From CAZYJR01 sp964647905 (lineage in GTDB: Bacteria > Desulfobacterota > DSM-4660 > Desulfatiglandales > HGW-15), in contig CAZYJR010000051.1 in assembly GCA_964647905.1 (NCBI GenBank), positions 1 to 17,450 on the forward strand: a DNA stretch of 17,450 bases, read 5' to 3'. The notes under the pieces were generated by a model that saw only the letters and a list, made by a program, of their open reading frames with translations, had not been told where the DNA came from and searched no databases. A program made the position numbers and the translations under genes. Shown piece by piece: positions 6,897 to 12,920 of this stretch. The number at the start of each line of letters is the position of its first letter. Within the stretch, counting starts at the first letter, position 1.

Positions 6897-7295
6897 ATGA
6901 CAATGACCGACCCAATTGCCGACATGTTGACCCGGATCCGGAACGCCATAAACGTCTCTTACGAATCGGTGGACGTACCCGCATCCAAAATCAAGGTCAA
7001 CATCGCCAAGGCCCTGAAGGCCGAAGGGTTGATCCGGAACTACAAGGTTCTCCCGGACGGGAACCACCGGAAGATACGCATCTTTTTGAAGTACGACAAT
7101 GACGGCCGCGCAGCCATCACCGACATCAAGCGGGTGAGCAGGCCCGGATGCCGCATCTACGCCAAGTGCGATGAGATACCGCCGGTCTTGAACGGGTACG
7201 GGGTAAGCATTCTCTCCACCTCAAAGGGCGTGTTGGCTGACCGGGAGGCCAGAGAGCAGAAGCTGGGCGGGGAGATCCTCTGCTCGGTCTGGTAG
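6897..7295 (+). CDS. rpsH: 30S ribosomal protein S8
   Basis: S8 binds helix 21 of 16S rRNA in the central domain and is the autogenous repressor of the spc operon in E. coli. The 132-residue product has DPIADMLTRIRNAI at the N-terminus, IRIFLKYDNDGRAAITDIK in the middle and the conserved C-terminal RNA-binding segment ending STSKGVLADREAREQKLGGE. AAGGAG at 6883-6888 supports the ATG at 6897, although the in-frame ATG at 6903 would also give an acceptable protein of 130 residues. The gap to rplF is 65 bases. Confidence 0.97.
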   Translation: MTMTDPIADMLTRIRNAINVSYESVDVPASKIKVNIAKALKAEGLIRNYKVLPDGNHRKIRIFLKYDNDGRAAITDIKRVSRPGCRIYAKCDEIPPVLNGYGVSILSTSKGVLADREAREQKLGGEILCSVW

Positions 7296-7360
7296 GCCCT
7301 GCTGCGGCCGCCGGGCGTAAACCATCGGGTGCGGAGCCGAGTTCATTGGGAGGATGAAGC

Positions 7361-7894
7361 ATGTCACGCATAGGCAAACGGCCTATTCCAATACCGGACG
7401 GGGTTGAGCTGATACAGGAGGGGGACCTCCTCCGGGTCAAAGGACCCAAGGGTGAGCTGGATCAAAGGCTCCATCCCGGCGTCAGCCTGGACAGAGACGA
7501 GGGCACGCTGGCGGTGAAGGTGGATGAGGGCTTGAAGAACTCCAAGGCCTTGCACGGGCTTTTCAGGGCCTTGATCGCGAACATGGTCACCGGAGTCAGC
7601 CAGGGGTTCGAGCGGGCCCTGGAGATAGTGGGTGTGGGCTACCGGGCCGAGGTCTCCGGGCGGACCGCGTTACTCCATATCGGGTATTCGCAGCCCATAA
7701 ACTTCGAGCTGCCCGAGGGCATTGATGCGAGGGTGGAGAAGTCGAGGATGGTATTGAGCGGGATCGACAGGGAGCTCCTGGGCGAGACCGCGGCCAGGAT
7801 CAGGGCGCTTCGCAAGCCCGAGCCCTACAAGGGCAAGGGGATCCGCTACGAGAACGAGACGGTCCGCCGGAAGGCCGGGAAGTCGGGCAAGTAG
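7361..7894 (+). CDS. rplF: 50S ribosomal protein L6
   Basis: L6 sits at the base of the L7/L12 stalk near the sarcin-ricin loop, where elongation factors dock. The 177-residue product, the same length as in E. coli, starts MSRIGKRPIPIPDGVEL and contains the two repeated alpha/beta domains, the conserved VGVGYRAEVSG at about residues 88-98, and the C-terminal RKPEPYKGKGIRYENETVRR. GGGAGG at 7348-7353 lies 7 bases before the ATG. The gene ends 48 bases before rplR. Confidence 0.98.
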   Translation: MSRIGKRPIPIPDGVELIQEGDLLRVKGPKGELDQRLHPGVSLDRDEGTLAVKVDEGLKNSKALHGLFRALIANMVTGVSQGFERALEIVGVGYRAEVSGRTALLHIGYSQPINFELPEGIDARVEKSRMVLSGIDRELLGETAARIRALRKPEPYKGKGIRYENETVRRKAGKSGK

Positions 7895-7942
7895 TCCGCC
7901 CGTGCTTTGGAGCGTGACCGGTCTCTGAGGGAAGGTCATAAC

Positions 7943-8311
7943 ATGCCGGTAACAGGAAGAAAAGAGTCTAGGCTCAAGAGGAAGAAACGTGTCCGGAAAA
8001 AGGTCCAGGGTACGGCCGAGCGCCCCAGGCTCTCGGTTTTCAGGAGCAGCAGGCACATATACGCGCAGATAATCGACGACGAGTCGGCGCGCACCCTGGC
8101 CGCCGTCTCCTCCATGTCCAAGGACATTCGTCAGGAAGTGGAGGGCAAATGCGGCAATTGCGAGGGGGCCGCGCTTGTGGGGGGGCACATAGCCAGATTG
8201 GCCCTGGACAAGGGCATAAACAAGGTGGTGTTCGACCGCAACGGCTTCCTGTATCACGGCAGGGTGAAGACGCTCGCAGAGGCGGCACGGGAGAGCGGAC
8301 TGGAGTTTTAG
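7943..8311 (+). CDS. rplR: 50S ribosomal protein L18
   Basis: L18 binds 5S rRNA together with L5 in the central protuberance. The 122-residue product has a very basic N-terminus (RKESRLKRKKRVRKKVQG), then RPRLSVFRSSRHIYAQIIDD and the C-terminal VVFDRNGFLYHGRVKTLAEA followed by AARESGLEF. Length is typical (117-122). An upstream in-frame TTG at 7907 would add 12 unrelated residues; GAGGGAAGG at 7927-7935 sits 7 bases before the ATG at 7943 and decides the start. Confidence 0.97.
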   Translation: MPVTGRKESRLKRKKRVRKKVQGTAERPRLSVFRSSRHIYAQIIDDESARTLAAVSSMSKDIRQEVEGKCGNCEGAALVGGHIARLALDKGINKVVFDRNGFLYHGRVKTLAEAARESGLEF

Positions 8312-8347
8312 CCGATATCATGGCGGTTTTGCCGAGGGAGAGATCCA

Positions 8348-8842
8348 TTGTACAGGGAACAGGATGAAGTCCAGTTTATAGAGAAGGTGGTGCACATCAA
8401 CCGGGTGGCCAAGGTGGTAAAGGGCGGCCGGCGGTTCAGCTTCAGCGCCATCGTCATCGTAGGCGACGGAAACGGGAAGGTCGGGAGCGCCCTGGGCAAG
8501 GCCAACGAGGTGCCCGAGGCCATCCGTAAGGGCGTGGAGCGGGCCAAGAAGAACATGACCCGGATTCCCATCCTTGACGGCACCATTCCTCATGAGGTCA
8601 CCGGCAAGTGCGGAGCGGGTTGCGTGCTGCTCAAGCCCGCCGGGCCCGGGACCGGAGTCATAGCGGGTGGGGCGGTCCGCGCTGTTCTGGAGGCGGTCGG
8701 GGTGCAGAACATCCTGACCAAGTGCCTGGGCTCCCACAACCCGCACAACCTGGTCAAGGCGGCCATGGATGGGCTCCTGTCCTTGCAGAGCCCGGAGGAC
8801 ATAGCCAAGCGCAGGGGCAAGGCATTGGAAGAGATCGTGTAG
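8348..8842 (+). CDS. rpsE: 30S ribosomal protein S5
   Basis: S5 contributes to decoding accuracy at the S4-S5 interface and to the mRNA entry site. The 164-residue product has the N-terminal double-stranded-RNA-binding-like domain (INRVAKVVKGGRRFSFSA, VGDGNGKVGSALGKANEVPE) and the C-terminal domain with GTGVIAGGAVRAVLEAVGVQ and GSHNPHNLVKA. The start is TTG; GAGGGAGAG at 8334-8342 lies 5 bases upstream and no in-frame ATG precedes the conserved core. Upstream length before the core is normal. Confidence 0.97.
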   Translation: MYREQDEVQFIEKVVHINRVAKVVKGGRRFSFSAIVIVGDGNGKVGSALGKANEVPEAIRKGVERAKKNMTRIPILDGTIPHEVTGKCGAGCVLLKPAGPGTGVIAGGAVRAVLEAVGVQNILTKCLGSHNPHNLVKAAMDGLLSLQSPEDIAKRRGKALEEIV

Positions 8843-8881
8843 TCTCCGGGATACGGGATTGCACCAGTCGGGGTGGTGGAA

Positions 8882-9061
8882 ATGGAGGACAAGATCAAGG
8901 TTACACTGATCAAGAGCGGGATCGGGAGGCACAAGAGGATCCGGCAGACATTGAGAGGACTCGGTCTGACCAAGTTGCAAAAGACCGTAGAATTGAACAA
9001 TACTCCCGCCATCAGGGGGATGATTGAGAAAGTCTCCTTCTTGGTACGGGTGGAAGCTTGA
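8882..9061 (+). CDS. rpmD: 50S ribosomal protein L30
   Basis: L30 is a small alpha/beta protein on the solvent side of the large subunit. The 59-residue product, exactly the E. coli length, begins MEDKIKVTLIKSGIGR and contains TLRGLGLTKLQKTVELNNT and the strongly conserved PAIRGMIEKVSFLVRVE. GTG codons at 8873 and 8876 could add three or two residues, but GGGGTGG at 8870-8876 is 5 bases before the ATG at 8882, which gives the family-standard N-terminus. The stop codon lies 17 bases before the rplO start. Confidence 0.95.
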   Translation: MEDKIKVTLIKSGIGRHKRIRQTLRGLGLTKLQKTVELNNTPAIRGMIEKVSFLVRVEA

Positions 9062-9078
9062 TGGAAAAGGAGATCACC

Positions 9079-9516
9079 ATGCAAGTCCATGACCTCTCTC
9101 CTGGGGCCGGCTCCAAGAAGCCCAAGAAACGAGTGGGCAGGGGGCCCGGCTCGGGGCACGGCAAGACCGCGTGCCGGGGTGAGAAGGGGCAGAAGGCCCG
9201 GTCCGGCGGATACGTGAAACCGGGGTTCGAGGGCGGGCAGATGCCCATGCAAAGGCGCCTGCCCAAGCGGGGCTTCAAGAACCTTTTCCGTAGCGAGTAC
9301 AAGGCCGTGAACGTCAAAGACCTGTCCCGGTTCGAGCAGGGCGCCTCGGTGGGGCCCGAGGAGCTAAAGGCGGCCGGTCTGATCGGCAGGAACGACAGGG
9401 TGAAGCTGCTGGGCCAGGGCAACCTTCCCCACGCGGTAAGCGTCAGGGTCCACCAGGCCAGCCGCTCAGCTCGGAGCAAGATAGAGGCGGCGGGCGGATC
9501 CGTGGAGCTCATTTGA
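9079..9516 (+). CDS. rplO: 50S ribosomal protein L15
   Basis: L15 is a late assembly protein that threads a long, glycine- and arginine-rich N-terminal arm through the large subunit. The 145-residue product starts MQVHDLSPGAGSKKPKKRVG, followed by GRGPGSGHGKT and GYVKPGFEGGQMPMQRRLPK, and ends in the globular domain with IEAAGGSVELI. Starts at 9058 (TTG) and 9061 (ATG, overlapping the rpmD stop) are possible, but AAGGAGAT at 9067-9074 strongly supports the ATG at 9079, which also matches the family N-terminus. Confidence 0.96.
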   Translation: MQVHDLSPGAGSKKPKKRVGRGPGSGHGKTACRGEKGQKARSGGYVKPGFEGGQMPMQRRLPKRGFKNLFRSEYKAVNVKDLSRFEQGASVGPEELKAAGLIGRNDRVKLLGQGNLPHAVSVRVHQASRSARSKIEAAGGSVELI

Positions 9517-9553
9517 TGATCAATCACTGCGGCACAGGCGGGGAACCAATCCA

Positions 9554-10867
9554 GTGATAGGCGGCTTTCAGAACATATCCAAGATACCCGAGCTGAAGAA
9601 GCGCATCCTCTTTACACTTGGGATGCTGGCTGTCTACCGGGTGGGGTGCCACATCCCCACCCCGGGGATCGACGCCGCAGCCCTGGCGGCCTTTTTCAGT
9701 GAGCGCCAGGGGACCCTCTTCGGCCTGTTCGACATGTTTTCCGGCGGCGCGCTCAGCCAGATGTCGGTGATGGCCCTGGGTATAATGCCCTATATCAGCG
9801 CCTCGATCATTCTCCAGTTGATGACCGTGGTGGTGCCCCACCTGGAAAAGCTCAAGAAGGAAGGGGAGCAGGGCCGGAAGAAGATCACTCAATACACCCG
9901 TTACGGGACGGTGATTTTGAGCGTCATACAGGGGTTCGGAATCGCCGTGGGCCTGGAGCGCATGTCCAGCCCCGGGGGCGCCATGGTGGTACCCATCGGC
10001 GGATGGGGCTTCAGGCTGATGACCGTGATCACCCTGACAGCGGGCACCGCGTTCCTGATGTGGTTGGGCGAGCAGATCACCGAGCGGGGGATAGGCAACG
10101 GGATCTCCCTGATCATTTTCGCCGGCATAGTGGCGAGATTTCCGATGGCCGTGGCCAATACGTTCCGCCTGATGAGCACGGGCGAGCTCACCCCGTTCTT
10201 CATGATCATAGTCCTCGCCTTGATGATCTTCGTGGTGGGATTCATAGTGTTCATGGAGCGGGGGCAGCGGCGAATACCCGTCCAGTACGCCAAACGGGTC
10301 GTGGGGCGGCGGATGTACGGGGGGCAGAGCACCCACCTGCCGCTCAAGGTGAACACCGCCGGGGTCATACCCCCGATCTTCGCCTCGTCCATAATCATGT
10401 TCCCGGCCACTATAGCCAATTTCCTGAACGTCAAGGAGATCCCGTGGCTGGAGCAGGTGGTCAACTACCTCTCGCCGGGGCACATCGTATACATACTCAT
10501 TTTTGTCGTATTTATTATTTTCTTTTGCTACTTCTATACTGCCGTCCAGTTCAACCCGGTGGACGTAGCGGACAACATGAAGAAGTACGGCGGATTCATA
10601 CCGGGCATCAGGCCGGGGAAGAACACGGCGGAGTACATAGACAGGGTGCTCACAAGGCTGACCTTCAGCGGTGCGATTTATGTCTCCGCTGTGTGCGTCC
10701 TTCCCCAGATACTGATTTACAAGCTCAATGTCCCGTTCTACTTCGGCGGGACCGCGTTGCTCATCGTGGTGGGTGTGGCCATGGACACGGCCAACCAAAT
10801 CGAGTCCCATATGCTCACCCGGCACTATGAGGGGTTCATGAAGAGGGGCCTGGGCCGGGGGAGATAG
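9554..10867 (+). CDS. secY: Preprotein translocase channel subunit SecY
   Basis: SecY is the pore of the SecYEG channel in the inner membrane, passing unfolded proteins to the periplasm (with SecA) or integrating membrane proteins (with the ribosome). The 437-residue product has the ten-helix pattern, starting with helix 1 in LFTLGMLAVYRVG, and family motifs: GIMPYISASIILQL, ITERGIGNGISLIIFAG (helix 5 entry), FNPVDVADNMKKYGGFIPG and the C-terminal MDTANQIESHMLTRHYEGFM. The start is GTG with GGGGAA at 9539-9544. Around residues 316-329 the codons turn abruptly T-rich. It closes the spc section; infA follows, without adk or map. Confidence 0.98.
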   Translation: MIGGFQNISKIPELKKRILFTLGMLAVYRVGCHIPTPGIDAAALAAFFSERQGTLFGLFDMFSGGALSQMSVMALGIMPYISASIILQLMTVVVPHLEKLKKEGEQGRKKITQYTRYGTVILSVIQGFGIAVGLERMSSPGGAMVVPIGGWGFRLMTVITLTAGTAFLMWLGEQITERGIGNGISLIIFAGIVARFPMAVANTFRLMSTGELTPFFMIIVLALMIFVVGFIVFMERGQRRIPVQYAKRVVGRRMYGGQSTHLPLKVNTAGVIPPIFASSIIMFPATIANFLNVKEIPWLEQVVNYLSPGHIVYILIFVVFIIFFCYFYTAVQFNPVDVADNMKKYGGFIPGIRPGKNTAEYIDRVLTRLTFSGAIYVSAVCVLPQILIYKLNVPFYFGGTALLIVVGVAMDTANQIESHMLTRHYEGFMKRGLGRGR

Positions 10868-10923
10868 ACAGGAAGTATATCCCCGCGTCCGTGTAGCCAA
10901 ATCAATGGAGCAAGAGAGTCAGG

Positions 10924-11154
10924 ATGGCCAAGGAAGATGCGATAGCTGCCGAGGGAACGGTGCTCGAGACCCTGCCCAACGCCATGTTCAAGGTGGAGCT
11001 GGAGAATGGACATCGCGTCCTGGCCCATATCTCGGGAAAGATGCGCATGCACTACATCAAGATACTCCCAGGAGACAAGGTGCAGGTGGAGCTCTCGCCC
11101 TATGACCTCTCGCGGGGGCGCATTGTTTACCGGGGTACCGGCAAGGGGCGGTAA
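10924..11154 (+). CDS. infA: Translation initiation factor IF-1
   Basis: IF-1 is a single OB-fold (S1-type) protein that blocks the A site of the 30S subunit during initiation. The 76-residue product shows IAAEGTVLETLPNAMFKVEL, then GHRVLAHISGKMRMHYIKI and the conserved end GDKVQVELSPYDLSRGRIVYR. It is a few residues longer than the usual 72 because of the tail GTGKGR. The ATG lies 56 bases after secY; GAGAG upstream at 10913-10917 is a modest ribosome binding site. Confidence 0.97.
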   Translation: MAKEDAIAAEGTVLETLPNAMFKVELENGHRVLAHISGKMRMHYIKILPGDKVQVELSPYDLSRGRIVYRGTGKGR

Positions 11155-11169
11155 TGGGAGAAAAGATCA

Positions 11170-11283
11170 ATGAAAGTAAAAGCTTCTGTAAAGAAAGTTT
11201 GTAATAAATGCAAGACAATTCGTAGAAAAGGAACTGTAAGAGTTATCTGTGAGAATTCCCGCCATAAGCAGAGGCAGGGGTAG
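11170..11283 (+). CDS. rpmJ: 50S ribosomal protein L36, zinc-binding form
   Basis: L36 is the smallest ribosomal protein, stabilising 23S rRNA near the L7/L12 stalk base. The 37-residue product reads MKVKASVKKVCNKCK at the start and ends SRHKQRQG. Cys11, Cys14, Cys27 and His32 form the standard zinc site of the C+ type. GGGAG at 11156-11160 lies 9 bases before the ATG. The gene is strikingly AT-rich (about 38% G+C by hand count) and uses codons such as GTA, AAA, AAT and AGA that its neighbours largely avoid. Confidence 0.96.
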   Translation: MKVKASVKKVCNKCKTIRRKGTVRVICENSRHKQRQG

Positions 11284-11292
11284 TCAGTTTAC

Positions 11293-11337
11293 TCGTCATG
11301 GTGTTTCGGCTCCAGTCGTGGACCCAGTATCATGAGA
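11293..11337 (+). promoter_or_regulatory. Structured leader of rpsM (possible ribosomal-protein operator)
   Basis: In the 67-base gap before rpsM, TCATG (11296-11300) can pair with CATGA (11331-11335). Inside it, GG-C-TCCA (11308-11314) pairs with TGGA-C-CC (11319-11325), leaving one C-C mismatch and a GTCG loop. The outer helix ends at the rpsM ribosome binding site. In E. coli, S4 represses the alpha operon by binding a pseudoknot at this same location (established). Whether this structure is an equivalent site is inference; the pairings themselves are visible. Confidence 0.35.
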
Positions 11338-11350
11338 GGGGAGTGAGAAA

Positions 11351-11722
11351 TTGGCCAGGATAGCCGGTGTAGATTTACCCAAAAAGAAGAGAGTGGAGAT
11401 AGCCCTTACCTACATATACGGGATTGGGCGGACCAGCGCGCAGAAGATCCTCGATGAGGCCGGGGTGGACTGGAACACGAAGACGGACGACCTGACCGAG
11501 TCACAGATAACCGGAATCCGGCGGGTGATCGACGAGGAGTACAAGGTGGAGGGCGATCTCAGGCGCGAGGTTTCCATGAACATCAAGCGTCTCATGGATC
11601 TCGGCCTGTACCGGGGGCTCAGGCACCGCAAGGGGCTGCCGGTCCGCGGACAGAGGACCAGCACCAACGCAAGGACGCGGAAGGGACCGAAGAGGTCGGC
11701 CATCGGAAGGAAAAAGAAATAG
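11351..11722 (+). CDS. rpsM: 30S ribosomal protein S13
   Basis: S13 lies at the top of the 30S head, forms bridges to the large subunit and contacts P-site tRNA through its basic tail. The 123-residue product starts MARIAGVDLPKKKRVEIALT, contains YIYGIGRTSAQKILDEAGV and GLYRGLRHRKGLPVRGQRT, and ends with a basic tail (GPKRSAIGRKKK). The start is TTG, fixed by the universal MARIAG N-terminus and GGGGAG at 11338-11343. It is the first gene of the alpha section proper. Confidence 0.97.
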   Translation: MARIAGVDLPKKKRVEIALTYIYGIGRTSAQKILDEAGVDWNTKTDDLTESQITGIRRVIDEEYKVEGDLRREVSMNIKRLMDLGLYRGLRHRKGLPVRGQRTSTNARTRKGPKRSAIGRKKK

Positions 11723-11741
11723 AATCCCGGGGTAGGAGAGA

Positions 11742-12137
11742 ATGGCTAAAGCCGCTAAGAGAAGAGGTAAGGCGAAGAAGGAAAAGAAGAATATCCCCAG
11801 CGGGATCATTCACATTCAATCAACCTTCAACAACACGATCATCACCGTCACTGACAACGACGGGAACGTCATAGCCGCCTCCACCGCCGGGCGGCAGGGG
11901 TTCAAGGGGTCCAGAAAGAGCACCCCTTTCGCCGCCCAGCTCGCGGCCCAGGACGCCCTGAGGCAGGCAATGGAACAAGGCATGCGTTCGGCCGAGGTGA
12001 GGGTCAAAGGGCCCGGCGTGGGGCGGGAGGCGGCCCTGAGGGCGCTTCAGACGGACGGGTTTTCGGTAACCGTGATAAGGGACGTGACGCCCATTCCCCA
12101 CAACGGGTGCCGGCCTCCGAAGCGGAGGCGGGTCTAG
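11742..12137 (+). CDS. rpsK: 30S ribosomal protein S11
   Basis: S11 forms part of the 30S platform, near the mRNA Shine-Dalgarno helix and the E site. The 131-residue product has a basic start (MAKAAKRRGKAKKEKKNIP), then GIIHIQSTFNNTIITVTD, STAGRQGFKGSRKSTPFAAQ and the conserved end IRDVTPIPHNGCRPPKRRRV. TAGGAGAG at 11733-11740 lies directly upstream of the ATG. The gap from rpsM is 19 bases; a 71-base gap with a hairpin follows. Confidence 0.98.
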   Translation: MAKAAKRRGKAKKEKKNIPSGIIHIQSTFNNTIITVTDNDGNVIAASTAGRQGFKGSRKSTPFAAQLAAQDALRQAMEQGMRSAEVRVKGPGVGREAALRALQTDGFSVTVIRDVTPIPHNGCRPPKRRRV

Positions 12138-12147
12138 TAAGGACCGG

Positions 12148-12165
12148 CGGGCCGTCTTTGGCCCG
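12148..12165 (+). other. Intergenic hairpin between rpsK and rpsD
   Basis: CGGGCC (12148-12153) and GGCCCG (12160-12165) form a perfect 6-bp GC stem around a GTCTTT loop, in the 71-base gap. It ends about 30 bases before the AAAGGAG of rpsD. No T-run follows, so it is unlikely to stop transcription. It may be a pause, processing or regulatory structure, or chance. Confidence 0.4.
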
Positions 12166-12208
12166 AACGGGTGCAACAAACCAGAGAGACGCCAAAGGAG
12201 AAGCTGTT

Positions 12209-12838
12209 TTGGCCAGATATACCGGTTCATCATGCAGGCTGTGCCGGAGGGAGAACCTGAAGCTGTTCCTCAAGGGGGACCGCTGTTTCGGCGAGAAGTG
12301 CGCTTTCGAGAGAAGACCCTATGCGCCGGGCCAACACGGCCAGCGCCGCGGGGGAAAGATTTCAGACTATCGGCTCCAGCTGCGGGAGAAACAAAAGGTC
12401 AAGAGGATTTACGGGATCCTGGAGAAGCAGTTCAGGCGCTACTACGAGCGGGCGGAGAAGCAGAAGGGGGTCACCGGGACAAGCCTGTTGATCCTCCTGG
12501 AGTCCCGCCTGGACAACACGGTCTACCGCCTGGGCTTCGCCGCGTCCAGGGACCAGGCCCGGCAGTTGGTGAAGCACAACCACTTCAAGGTCAACGGCTG
12601 CAAGGTAAACATCCCGTCTTACCAGGTCAAGGTGGGCGACGTAATAGAAGTCAAGGAATCCAGCCGAAAGTCGGGACCGATCGTGGAGGCCATGGAGACG
12701 GTAGTCCGCCGGGGGGTGCCGAGTTGGCTCGAAGTGGATAAGGATAATTTCAAGGGAACCCTGAAGGCGCTTCCCAATAGGGAAGATCTGACAATGCCCA
12801 TTCAGGAGCAGCTCATAGTGGAGCTCTACTCCAAGTAG
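12209..12838 (+). CDS. rpsD: 30S ribosomal protein S4, zinc-binding form
   Basis: S4 nucleates 30S assembly by binding the five-way junction of 16S rRNA, and in E. coli represses the alpha operon. The 209-residue product starts MARYTGSSCRLCRREN and has four cysteines (9, 12, 26, 31) in the C+ zinc pattern, the RPYAPGQHGQRRGGKISDYR segment, and an S4 RNA-binding domain from about residue 95 (SRLDNTVYRLGFAASRDQAR, HNHFKVNGCKVNIPSY). The start is TTG, 8 bases after AAGGAG (12195-12200); the frame stays open upstream into rpsK but no conserved residues occur there. Confidence 0.97.
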   Translation: MARYTGSSCRLCRRENLKLFLKGDRCFGEKCAFERRPYAPGQHGQRRGGKISDYRLQLREKQKVKRIYGILEKQFRRYYERAEKQKGVTGTSLLILLESRLDNTVYRLGFAASRDQARQLVKHNHFKVNGCKVNIPSYQVKVGDVIEVKESSRKSGPIVEAMETVVRRGVPSWLEVDKDNFKGTLKALPNREDLTMPIQEQLIVELYSK

Positions 12839-12859
12839 GAAGGCGTTTGGTGACTCCCT

Positions 12860-12873
12860 CCGGCAGCAGCCGG
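12860..12873 (+). other. Small hairpin between rpsD and rpoA
   Basis: CCGGC (12860-12864) and GCCGG (12869-12873) form a 5-bp stem around an AGCA loop, extendable by CTC/GAG across a three-base bulge. The rest of the 82-base gap is G-rich (a run of seven Gs at 12885-12891). Neither element has a terminator T-tract in the right place. A role is not known. Confidence 0.3.
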
Positions 12874-12920
12874 GAGACCGGACCGGGGGGGCGGTTTCTT
12901 CAGGACCGAATTGGGGGCTA

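Noticed and set aside
7296..7316. GCCC/GGGC pairing between rpsH and rplF
   Set aside because: The stem is only four pairs and competes with a NotI-like palindrome; it is too weak to call.
9524..10900. Long minus-strand open frame (458 codons) opposite secY
   Set aside because: It lies antisense to a clearly real SecY, is very rich in His, Pro and Gly as expected from reading GC-rich codons backwards, and shows no recognisable domain.
12232..12741. Alternative + strand frame of 169 codons inside rpsD
   Set aside because: It is fully contained in rpsD, its composition is Gly/Arg/Pro-rich like a frameshifted GC-rich gene, and the S4 frame has conserved motifs throughout.
12877..12900. Terminator-like ACCG...CGGT followed by TTTCTTC between rpsD and rpoA
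   Set aside because: The stem is only four pairs with an 11-base G-rich loop and the T-run is broken, so transcription should pass into rpoA.
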